Part shown: positions 1-8,377 of the stretch, piece by piece | How positions within the stretch are numbered: the first letter of the stretch is position 1 | How the letters are laid out: the number at the start of each line of letters is the position of its first letter | DNA from: CAZICM01 sp964537685 | GTDB lineage: Bacteria; Myxococcota_A; Polyangia; Polyangiales; Polyangiaceae | Assembly (NCBI GenBank): GCA_964537685.1 | Contig: CAZICM010000001.1 | Coordinates: 372,001 to 436,000, forward strand | DNA length: 64,000 bases | Reading direction: 5' to 3' | Translations under genes and position numbers: made by a program | Notes under the pieces: generated by a model | Told to the model about the DNA's origin: nothing | Database searches by the model: none | What the model saw: only the letters and a program-made list of their open reading frames with translations

Positions 1-141
1 GAATTCCACACTTCCTTTGGTAAAACTCGCCCCGGCGAGAGAATAAAAGCGCGTTTCCTTGTATCCACCGTAAAAGCCTCCATGGGAACGTAGATTGCAG
101 TTCGGTGATCTTCGAACAAGATCCCCAACCTGGAAAAAACC

Positions 142-2775
142 ATGCTCCCCCGCGGCTTTTCTGTATCATCCCGCCCTTTTTCGCGCGCCGGCCTGTCCAG
201 CCTTCTGCTCTGCTTTGCCACCGCATGCGGCGCCGATGATATCCTCCCCACGCCGGACGCGGGGCCACAAGACGCGGGCACACCCGATGCCGCTCCTGAA
301 TGCCTTGCCCCCCATGATTGCCGGGGCGATGAAAACGGCTGCCAAATGCGAACCTGTACCGATGGAATCTGCGGTATTGCCCTCGCCGTCCAAGGAGCCC
401 CATCTTCTATCCAAAATCCGGGGGATTGCTTGATCGCCCTCTGTGATGGCAAAGGTGGCATGACCCAAATTCGTGACGATAGCGATGCGCCGCTAAGCCC
501 TCTTGCTTGCACCCATGGCGTATGTGAAGACGGAAAACCGGGCTATCAAAACAAAAGCTTTGGGTCCCCTTGTGATGATAAAGATCCATGCACCCAAGGC
601 GATTCCTGCCAATCGGGATACTGCGTGCCCGGCCCGCCCCTTGTTTGCAAGGGAGGCGCCACCTGTACCGGAGGTGTATGCGTCGCAAGCGAATGCACAG
701 GAACACTTCGCTTTCCAGGCGCTCCCATAACCAAGCTAGCCCCGAGCGAAAGCTCCAGCGCCGTCCCATCATCCATGGCGGCGGCGGACTTTGACGGCGA
801 TGGGTTTGCGGATCTCGTCGTTGTCGCTGGCAATCATCTGGAGTTTTTATTTGGCCAGGGCGATGGGCGTTTTTGGGGACCTGTCCTCAATCAAAGTGTC
901 AATTATCCCGAAGCTGTGACCGCGGCCGATCTCAATCAAGATGGAGCGATCGATGTGGCGGTTACGCGGGCAGGGGGTGTAACCGTGCTCTTTAATATGG
1001 GCAATCAGATATTTTCCAACGGATTCGCCCAAGCCGCGCCAAGCGGTGGGCCTGCCATTGTCGCCGCGGATCTCAATGGCGATTCAAACCTGGACTTGGC
1101 CTATGTCAGCAGTTCGAATCTCGTCGTATTCATAAACCTGGGCAATGGAAATTTTGCGGCTCCTCTCATCTACCCCGTGAACGGTAATGGGACATCCATC
1201 CTGGCTTTGGATCTCAATGGAGACGGAGTCCGGGATCTGGCCACTGGAAGCACATGGGGTATGCTCGGAGAGTATGTGACCGTGCGGTTAAACCAGGGAA
1301 ACGGCACCTTTGGAGCCTCTGATGCCTACAACATCCCCGTATCGGGGTGGCCCAATTCGCTCGTCGCCATAGATATCAACAACGATGGAGCGCAGGATCT
1401 ATTGAGCGTGACCGACTATAAAACGGGGGTATTGTACAACAAAGGAGATGGCAGTTTTCTCCGCGGGGCTTGGGATGAGCCGAGGGGCAGTTTTGCCCTT
1501 TCGGGCGATATCGACGGTTGGGGCAAGCCGGAGGTATTAAGCATCAATCACAGGGATTTACGTGTGTTTTTTACAGGTGGCGGCACGCTGGAAGATATAG
1601 GCGCATATTTTTTGGGCAATGCCTATTCCATGGTTCTCCACGACTTCAACAACGATGGCCGCTTGGATGTGGCCTCGGGAAACAACTTCCCCTTCGAGCA
1701 AAGTGCCGTGAATGTATTGCTCAACAGCGGCGGTGTTTTCGAGGCGCCGCACTTAACAGAGGTGGGGCCGAGTTACTTTGCCCATGCCATGGCCGTGGCG
1801 GACCTCAATGGAGATCTAAAGCCCGATGTGGCGATGACCCACCAAGACACCCATGATATCACCGTCGTGCTCAACCAGGGCGATGGCACGTTCGGGGAAG
1901 TATGGAGCTATGCGGCTGGACAAAGACCCGCGGATATCAAGGCGGCGGATCTCAATGGAGATGGGATAACCGATTTGGTCGCAGGAAATGAAGACAGCAA
2001 TGATTTCACGGTGCTGCTTAACTACGGCAATGGCACCTTTTCACATTTGATTTTGCCTTATGACATGGGGCAAGCCGTGCGCACCCTCGGTGTGATGGAT
2101 ATCAATGAAGACGGCCTGCCCGACCTATTGGTACCCGCTTCGGGATGGTATGCGTTTCTAAACCAGGGGAATGATACCTTTTCACCTCCCGTGCAAGTCG
2201 GGAAATATTCGGGGTCTCCTGTCTCAACAAAAATTATCGATCTCAATGGATATCAAAAACCAGATCTAGCCTCTGCCGATGTGTCGAAAGTGCATGTGCA
2301 ATTCAACCAGGGTAATGGAACCTTTGGCGATGCGGTGGTGTTGGCCCAAGACGGGGCATTTTTTGGATCGATTACGCCGGCCGACCTAAACGGAGATACA
2401 TGGCCTGATTTGGCCGTGGTCGACAAATGGATGGACTCGGCATTGGTTTTGATCAACCAGGGGAATGGTACTTTTGGAGCGGGAGTTCCCTATTTGGTTG
2501 GACGATTCCCCAGCTCTGTGGCGGCGTCCGATTTGGATGGAGATGGAGCCGTCGACCTGATCGTGGCCAACAGCGCCGATGCAGCCGTGAGCATCTTGAT
2601 GAACGCGGGGGATGGCACATTCATGGGAGCCGGTGACTTTGGGGCTGGGTGGGCACCCGCTTCGGTTGGGGTTGGGGATATCAACGATGATGGCCGGCCG
2701 GATATTTTTGCTGCGGTGGTGGGTGCGGACTCCTTCGCCCGGCTTAGCGTGCTCCCCAATGTCTGCATGCCTTAA
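142..2775 (+). CDS. FG-GAP/VCBS repeat lipoprotein
   Basis: This is a secreted lipoprotein of 877 residues. The N-terminus is basic and then hydrophobic and ends in a lipobox (ATAC, Cys29). A Cys-rich segment follows at about residues 50-185. From about residue 190 to the end there are a dozen or more repeats of the pattern AADLNGDG..DL followed by NQGNGTFG, typical of integrin-alpha-like FG-GAP/VCBS beta-propeller repeats with Asp-rich calcium loops. Such proteins are usually surface or adhesion proteins; the ligand is unknown. The ATG is preceded by a purine-rich GGAAAAAA stretch. The next gene, also a lipoprotein, starts 63 bases downstream on the same strand, so co-transcription is possible. 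The fold is certain; the function is not. Confidence 0.85.
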   Translation: MLPRGFSVSSRPFSRAGLSSLLLCFATACGADDILPTPDAGPQDAGTPDAAPECLAPHDCRGDENGCQMRTCTDGICGIALAVQGAPSSIQNPGDCLIALCDGKGGMTQIRDDSDAPLSPLACTHGVCEDGKPGYQNKSFGSPCDDKDPCTQGDSCQSGYCVPGPPLVCKGGATCTGGVCVASECTGTLRFPGAPITKLAPSESSSAVPSSMAAADFDGDGFADLVVVAGNHLEFLFGQGDGRFWGPVLNQSVNYPEAVTAADLNQDGAIDVAVTRAGGVTVLFNMGNQIFSNGFAQAAPSGGPAIVAADLNGDSNLDLAYVSSSNLVVFINLGNGNFAAPLIYPVNGNGTSILALDLNGDGVRDLATGSTWGMLGEYVTVRLNQGNGTFGASDAYNIPVSGWPNSLVAIDINNDGAQDLLSVTDYKTGVLYNKGDGSFLRGAWDEPRGSFALSGDIDGWGKPEVLSINHRDLRVFFTGGGTLEDIGAYFLGNAYSMVLHDFNNDGRLDVASGNNFPFEQSAVNVLLNSGGVFEAPHLTEVGPSYFAHAMAVADLNGDLKPDVAMTHQDTHDITVVLNQGDGTFGEVWSYAAGQRPADIKAADLNGDGITDLVAGNEDSNDFTVLLNYGNGTFSHLILPYDMGQAVRTLGVMDINEDGLPDLLVPASGWYAFLNQGNDTFSPPVQVGKYSGSPVSTKIIDLNGYQKPDLASADVSKVHVQFNQGNGTFGDAVVLAQDGAFFGSITPADLNGDTWPDLAVVDKWMDSALVLINQGNGTFGAGVPYLVGRFPSSVAASDLDGDGAVDLIVANSADAAVSILMNAGDGTFMGAGDFGAGWAPASVGVGDINDDGRPDIFAAVVGADSFARLSVLPNVCMP

Positions 2776-2838
2776 GCAACCCGCGCTTGACGAAAAATCG
2801 TCCTTGGCTGCCGCTCGGCTTTGATCTATTCTCGGCGG

Positions 2839-4557
2839 ATGAAGACCCATAGAATTTCTCTCTACATTGCCCTGATCCCCTCCCTTCTATTGTCAAGCCT
2901 TCTTTGGGCTTGTGGTGATAACCCCAGCAACGGCAGCGGAGGCGGCGGAAACGGGACAGGCGGCACTGGCACAGGCGGCACCGGTACAGGCGGCGCGGGC
3001 GGAATATCCGGCACCATTGTCGAGCCTTCCGATCCGGGTCCTGGTGACATTGCCTTTGATATTCGAGCGGACGCGGACCAAAAAGCGATCAGCCCGCTCA
3101 TTTACGGCATCAACCAAGCCAACGATCTCAAAGGTGCGCAGCGGGGGACTGGACTTGTGCGAATGGGGGGCAACCGGCTCACCGCTTACAATTGGGAGAA
3201 CAATGCCTCCAACGCGGGCACCGATTACCAGAACCAAAGCGACGACTACCTGATGTCTGGCAAGCCCAACGGCGACAAGCCCGCCGAGGCCGTGCGTTTC
3301 CGCGCGGAGGAAGCCTTTGCAAAGGGCGCCGCCTTTTTGGCTACCGTTCCGATAGCGGGCTATGTTGCGGCCGATAAAAACGGCGGCGGCGACGTAAATC
3401 AAACACCCAATTATTTAGATACCCGCTTCCACCCAACCATTGCTAAAAAGAACGGTGCGCTCGCCACAAGCCCCGATCTAAACGACAACGCCGTCTATCA
3501 AGACGAATATGTAAACTTCCTCAAGCAAAGCTTCCCCGCGGCCTTTGAGGGATCGCAAGCGAAGATGCTCTTTTCGCTGGACAACGAGCCTGATCTCTGG
3601 TCGTCCACCCATCCGCGCATTCACCCCGATCCTGTTGAATACGCGGAACTTATCGCTAAAAACAAAGAATTTGCCGCTGCGATAAAGAGCATAGCGCCCA
3701 ATGCGCTGGTGACGGGATTCGTATCCTATGGCTATAATGGCTACACCACCCTACAAGACGCGCCGGACAAGAGCGGCGACTTTATCGAATACTATCTGGA
3801 CGCCATGAAACAGGCCGAAACCGAAGCGGGCCAGCGCTTGATAGACGTGCTTGATCTACATTGGTATACCGAAGTCTATGCCAACGGCCAAAGGATTACC
3901 GGCGACGACACAAGCCCCGCATCTGCGGAAGCGCGCGAACAGGCACCTCGCTCGCTATGGGATCCTACCTACAAAGAAGACAGTTGGATAGCCAACGACG
4001 TAATCAGCGGCCCCATCGCGCTTATTCCTGCGATACAGGCGAAAATCGATGCTCATTATCCAGGCACGGGCATAGGCTTTACTGAATATTGGTATGGAGG
4101 CGGCGATCATATATCGGGCGGCATAGCCCAAGCGGACGTGCTTGGTATTTTTGGACGGGAAGGGGTAAAGCTGGCGAATCTATGGGAGTTATCGGACAAG
4201 CAAGCGTTTATTTATGCGGCTTTGCGGGCCTATACCAGCTTTGATGGAAACGGCGCGCATTTTGGTGATACATCGGTACGGGCTTCGACCAGTGATGTAG
4301 AAAAGGCAACGGTATATGCCAGCGTTGACAGCGCAAACCCGAAGCGAATGGTCATCATCGCCATCAACAAAGCGCAAACCCCGCTAAAGGCAGCTATCAA
4401 GGCCGCGGCATACGGGAGCTATACATCGGCTTCCGTATACCGCATAGAAGCGGGCTCGCCGGATATCACCAAGGCTGCGAATATCGATAGCGCGGCGGCC
4501 AACGCATTTTTGTATGATATGCCCGCCCAAAGCATTTCGGTGATTGTGCCGGAATAA
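2839..4557 (+). CDS. Glycoside hydrolase family 44 lipoprotein (endo-beta-glucanase/xyloglucanase type)
   Basis: Predicted exported polysaccharide hydrolase of 572 residues. The ATG at 2839 gives a clean lipoprotein signal with lipobox LWAC; an upstream in-frame TTG at 2821 is less likely. A Gly/Thr-rich linker follows and then a GH44-like catalytic domain. The motif RMGGNRLTAYNWENNASNAG is characteristic of GH44. DNEPDLW carries the probable acid/base Glu (about residue 250) and GFTEYWYGG the probable nucleophile (about 416). GH44 enzymes cleave beta-1,4-glucans such as xyloglucan and carboxymethylcellulose; the substrate here is inferred from the family only. The C-terminal roughly 100 residues look like the beta-sandwich that accompanies this catalytic domain. 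The lipid anchor suggests a cell-surface rather than freely secreted enzyme. Confidence 0.9.
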   Translation: MKTHRISLYIALIPSLLLSSLLWACGDNPSNGSGGGGNGTGGTGTGGTGTGGAGGISGTIVEPSDPGPGDIAFDIRADADQKAISPLIYGINQANDLKGAQRGTGLVRMGGNRLTAYNWENNASNAGTDYQNQSDDYLMSGKPNGDKPAEAVRFRAEEAFAKGAAFLATVPIAGYVAADKNGGGDVNQTPNYLDTRFHPTIAKKNGALATSPDLNDNAVYQDEYVNFLKQSFPAAFEGSQAKMLFSLDNEPDLWSSTHPRIHPDPVEYAELIAKNKEFAAAIKSIAPNALVTGFVSYGYNGYTTLQDAPDKSGDFIEYYLDAMKQAETEAGQRLIDVLDLHWYTEVYANGQRITGDDTSPASAEAREQAPRSLWDPTYKEDSWIANDVISGPIALIPAIQAKIDAHYPGTGIGFTEYWYGGGDHISGGIAQADVLGIFGREGVKLANLWELSDKQAFIYAALRAYTSFDGNGAHFGDTSVRASTSDVEKATVYASVDSANPKRMVIIAINKAQTPLKAAIKAAAYGSYTSASVYRIEAGSPDITKAANIDSAAANAFLYDMPAQSISVIVPE

Positions 4558-4605
4558 TCATCAAAGTTCGCCATCTAGGGCTACGGGCAAAGGGAATAGA
4601 TACCT

Positions 4606-4890
4606 TCACCTCAGCATCTCAATCACCACCACCACCACCAGCAAAATACCGATCGGCACACCAATCCACCTTAGCACCTTCCCCCATCCGGGTCTTAGCG
4701 ATCGACCACCCCGATCCTCACAGGCCAAACAAATAGCAAATACCTGATGCCCCCCTTCCGTGAGCACACAACAATCCCCACACACAGGATCGTGACATCT
4801 CGCACAAGGTCCCGCCGCAACCGCTCCACAGCGCACACAACGCGCAACGGGACCAGAACCCCCATCGCTGAGCACCAAACCACCCGACAT
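4606..4890 (-). CDS. Small B-box-like zinc protein with C-terminal membrane anchor
   Basis: Protein of 94 residues when started at the ATG at 4890; an in-frame TTG at 4908 has no better ribosome site. The N-terminal half contains closely spaced Cys pairs (CVRC, CARC, CGDCC, CLAC) with one His, resembling a treble-clef or B-box-like zinc ribbon. The C-terminus is a single hydrophobic helix (GIPIGILL-type run) ending in a basic residue. It lies downstream of the DEAD-box helicase gene on the same strand, with about 126 bases between them. The function is not known. The coding reality is supported by the organised Cys pattern followed by the membrane helix. Confidence 0.6.
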   Translation of the reverse strand: MSGGLVLSDGGSGPVARCVRCGAVAAGPCARCHDPVCGDCCVLTEGGHQVFAICLACEDRGGRSLRPGWGKVLRWIGVPIGILLVVVVVIEMLR

Positions 4891-5016
4891 GGAAGCAGTA
4901 TCTCCCAAAAGCCGGCGGAACGCAAATGCTATCGATTAAAACCCGGCATGGCCGGCGTAAAATGCGGCCGGGCTAATGCGATCGAGGCCAGGTTCATCGG
5001 TCAACATTAAGGCCAA

Positions 5017-6594
5017 TCAACGCGCCCGCGTCCTTCCCGTTCTCGGCGAGGTTCTCCTCTCCGTATTTCCCCTCGGCGAGTTTCTTCTCTCCCCCTGCCC
5101 CCTCTCTTTAGGCCCCGCCGCCCTCCGCTCCGGCGCCCTACTAAACTCCCTCGGCCCCCTCTTTGCCGCGATCTCCCTCGGCTTGACAAGCGCCTCCCTC
5201 AGCGGCTTTGGCGGTCTCGGCGGCCTGGGCTCCAATGCCTCAATCTCCACCGGCTCGCACGGCAACTTCGGCATCGCCATCTGAAGCAAAGCCGCAATCA
5301 CCTTTGCCCCATCCTCCTTCTCAATCAATTGCCGCGCATAGCTTAGCTCCGCTTCGCTCAAGGCCGCTCCCGATTTTAAATAGTTATGCAAATTCGCCCG
5401 CCCCTGCTTCACCACCGCCTTCTTAATCTGCGCTACCCCAGGCACCGCAAGCCAAGACACCTCCACCCCCGCCATCTCAAAGAGCCGCCTCGCCCTCGCT
5501 TCCCCCATCGGCGGAACCAGCGAAATGCTCCGCCCCTTTCTCCCAGCCCGTCCCGTTCGACCGCTCCGGTGTACATAACTGTCTGGGTCCAATGGCAGCT
5601 CCAGTTGAATCACTTGCGCAATCTCGGGCACGTCAATCCCCCGAGCCGCTACATCCGTCGCGATCAGCGTCGTCACGCTCCCATGCCGAAAGGCATTCAG
5701 CGTGCGCGTCCTTTGCTCCTGAGCCAAGTCTCCGCTTAAAAACTGCACAGAAAACCCATCGGACACAAGCCGCTGAGCCACCTCATCGGCATCGATTCGC
5801 CGCTTCACAAACACCAGCGTTCGCTCGCCCCTCGCCAGCAACAGCAAATTCACCAGCGCCGAATACATATCCGAAGGCCGCACCAAATGCGCCACATGCT
5901 CGATATCGGCATTGACCACCCCCAATTCCGTCCCTTGAATGCCCACCGCCTCGCCTTGAAAACGATGCGCCAGTTTTTTGACTTGACCGGGAAAGGTCGC
6001 CGACACCAAATGACTCCGCCGCTGCTCGGGCAGCTCTTGCACAATGGCATCGAGCTCATCCTTAAAACCCATATCCAGCATTTGATCGGCTTCATCCAGC
6101 ACCACATCGGCGACCTTGGCCAGACTTAGACTGCCACTGCGCAAATGATCGCAAAGGCGGCCCGGCGTACCCACCAAAATACTGGGATCGCGCGCCAGAT
6201 TTTTACGTTCTCTCCAAATCTGCGTTCCTCCCGTGACCACATCGATGCGCACATGTTTTAAATCGCTATAGAGCCAGCGCAATTCATCGGCGACTTGATT
6301 GGCCAATTCCCGGGTCGGCGTAATCACCAAGACCTTGGGGCGGGCGATTTTTTCGGGGGAAGAAGCAATGGAGTCTTCATGTGCGGCAGGATTCATTAAA
6401 TCGGGCGCGATCAGAAGACCTAGGGCGACGGTTTTACCGGAACCCGTCTCGGAAGAAATCCTTAAATTTTCGCCATGAGCGCCCCGCTGCAGCACGGCGC
6501 GCTGCACGGGGGTCAGACTGCTAAAGCCTTTTTTAAGGAACGCTTGTTGAAAGATTGGATGAAGGGCGGAAAAGGAATCGTGTTCAGTCAGCAA
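5017..6594 (-). CDS. DEAD-box ATP-dependent RNA helicase
   Basis: RNA helicase of 525 residues with the full superfamily 2 motif set. An upstream Q-motif-like region has TPVQ. Motif I is ETGSGKT (residues 49-55), followed by PTRELANQ, VGTPGRL, DEAD (167-170), SAT, then ATDVAARGIDV and HRSGRTGRAGR in the second RecA lobe. The C-terminal region ends in a Pro/Arg-rich basic tail of about 90 residues, as in DeaD/RhlE-type helicases, probably for RNA binding. Such proteins remodel RNA during ribosome assembly and mRNA decay. The only start permitted by the upstream stop is TTG or a later codon, and no strong ribosome site is visible, so the exact N-terminus is uncertain. Confidence 0.93.
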   Translation of the reverse strand: MLTEHDSFSALHPIFQQAFLKKGFSSLTPVQRAVLQRGAHGENLRISSETGSGKTVALGLLIAPDLMNPAAHEDSIASSPEKIARPKVLVITPTRELANQVADELRWLYSDLKHVRIDVVTGGTQIWRERKNLARDPSILVGTPGRLCDHLRSGSLSLAKVADVVLDEADQMLDMGFKDELDAIVQELPEQRRSHLVSATFPGQVKKLAHRFQGEAVGIQGTELGVVNADIEHVAHLVRPSDMYSALVNLLLLARGERTLVFVKRRIDADEVAQRLVSDGFSVQFLSGDLAQEQRTRTLNAFRHGSVTTLIATDVAARGIDVPEIAQVIQLELPLDPDSYVHRSGRTGRAGRKGRSISLVPPMGEARARRLFEMAGVEVSWLAVPGVAQIKKAVVKQGRANLHNYLKSGAALSEAELSYARQLIEKEDGAKVIAALLQMAMPKLPCEPVEIEALEPRPPRPPKPLREALVKPREIAAKRGPREFSRAPERRAAGPKERGQGERRNSPRGNTERRTSPRTGRTRAR

Positions 6595-6765
6595 AAGAAA
6601 AACTCACGAGTTTGAGAGGAATACCGTTTTCGGTGGGCGAGCTTGCCATAAGCTTATCGCGTTGGCAAGTGCCTCGTGCAGGCTGTTGTAAAAAAATGCC
6701 AGACACCTTCACTCGCACATTGATTTTAACTTGTCAACCTAAAACTCCTAGGCGATCCTCGCGCC

Positions 6766-8346
6766 ATGGTACAGGTACCGCCTCGATTCACGCCTGATGT
6801 TTTAAAACAGCCTGCCAACTATGGAGTGCTCGCGCTGCTTGCGGGAACCTGGGTCAACCCCCTCCGTCTCAATGCCTACTTCATCGCATCCCTCCTATCG
6901 CTTGGCTGCACCCCTTCGGCCCCTCCATCGGGCGCCTCGCTCCCCGGCCCCACGCCCCAAACCAAGCGAGCCGCCCCCGATGACACCGCCATTGCAACCA
7001 TGGTCCGCCGGGCTCTCCCCTCCGTCGCGCTCGTCCTCGCCGACAAAGAAAACGGGAAGATTGGCTATGGCGCAGGCTTAATCGTCGGCAAAGACGGCCG
7101 CATCCTCACCAACCACCATGTCATCGAGGGCGCAAAAAAACTCGGTGTCATGCTCTACAGTACCAAACGATTAAGCTATACCCCCATGGATGGAGGGCTC
7201 GATCGCTATATCTTTGAAAATGCAAAGGATATCCTCCCGGTGATACTAGAACGGGAAGATGCGGTGGGGGATTTGGCCGTCTTAAAAGGTGAATTCGACA
7301 CATCTTTTGCACCTACCCTAGCGTTCTCGAACGCGCCGCTATCGCTTGGCGACAAAGTCTATGCGCTCGGGCACCCGCAGGAAACGGTATGGTCCTTCAC
7401 AGCAGGGACCGTAAGCGCGCTACATGTAGGAGCCATTCAGCATGATGCGGTGGTGAGCCGGGGCAGCTCGGGCGGCCCGCTGCTCAACGCGCGGGGGGAA
7501 GTCATTGGCATCAACACGGCCCGGGTGGTCAGCGAGGCGCGAGGATTTGCATTTGCAAGACCCATTGCCATGGCGGATCGGCTGCTCAACCCACGGGCGG
7601 CGGGGCTGGACGAGTTAGATCTTGGCACACCTGAGCGAGCCATGTTTAGCTGCTGGCACGCCATAGAGCTAGAGCGGCCGAGTGCAAAGGACTGTTATGA
7701 TTGGACGGCGATATGGGCCGTACTTCAGCAAGGCGTGGCCAGGCTTATGGAACGGCCGCCGCCTGGGATTCGCGAGGACGCGCTCAAAGCCTTTAAAGCC
7801 TTTCTGGAGGAGCCATCAGCGCTGGAGCGGACGAAGCGCGAAGCTGAAACCGATCGGACATGGGCGCCGTTCTTTATGCCGGCGCCGCCGCTGCGCCAGG
7901 TAGCGATATTTGCGCTTCGGGCGGCGAAGGTGGTACCCTTGGACGAGCCCCTCAAGCGGCCGGCGCCTGAACCGCCCGAGGTAGTGGAAGCGCGCGAGCT
8001 TTATTTAAAGCGATTGCTGGAGCGGGGGATAAAGCCAGCGGATGGAGTTCGATTGGCGCCGCGGGAAGTAAAAGAGACGCTACGCAAGGGAGCGCGCATT
8101 GATGAAAGCAAGGCGACAGGTGAAAAGAAGCGATGGTTTTTGATAGCGGGGCGGAACCTGGATGGGAGCATTTATCGATACTCGGAATTATGGGTAGAGG
8201 TTGGGGGGAAGTGGTTACAGCGCGAGCCTCCCTTGGAGGCGGATGTGGTGGAGCTGCCTGTGGGTTGGCCTGAGCCTGTGCGCACGGTGGGGCCGATTGT
8301 GCGGGCGATTGCGGCGGATGTGGCGGTGAGTTTGGGGGCGAAGTAG
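6766..8346 (+). CDS. Trypsin-like (S1C/HtrA-type) serine protease lipoprotein
   Basis: Exported protease of 526 residues. The early region ends in a lipobox-like LSLGC (Cys48); the true start may lie downstream of the ATG at 6766 because the first 30 residues are not signal-like. The catalytic triad is visible: His118 in TNHHV, Asp169 in GDLAVLK and Ser235 in RGSSGGPL, the last being the HtrA/trypsin-2 signature. No PDZ domain is recognisable. Instead there is a C-terminal region of about 270 residues, rich in charged residues, which I cannot assign. The likely role is envelope protein quality control or processing, inferred from the protease fold only. Confidence 0.85.
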   Translation: MVQVPPRFTPDVLKQPANYGVLALLAGTWVNPLRLNAYFIASLLSLGCTPSAPPSGASLPGPTPQTKRAAPDDTAIATMVRRALPSVALVLADKENGKIGYGAGLIVGKDGRILTNHHVIEGAKKLGVMLYSTKRLSYTPMDGGLDRYIFENAKDILPVILEREDAVGDLAVLKGEFDTSFAPTLAFSNAPLSLGDKVYALGHPQETVWSFTAGTVSALHVGAIQHDAVVSRGSSGGPLLNARGEVIGINTARVVSEARGFAFARPIAMADRLLNPRAAGLDELDLGTPERAMFSCWHAIELERPSAKDCYDWTAIWAVLQQGVARLMERPPPGIREDALKAFKAFLEEPSALERTKREAETDRTWAPFFMPAPPLRQVAIFALRAAKVVPLDEPLKRPAPEPPEVVEARELYLKRLLERGIKPADGVRLAPREVKETLRKGARIDESKATGEKKRWFLIAGRNLDGSIYRYSELWVEVGGKWLQREPPLEADVVELPVGWPEPVRTVGPIVRAIAADVAVSLGAK

Positions 8347-8377
8347 GCGTGGGGGGTAGAGAGGGGGGAGGCGGGAG

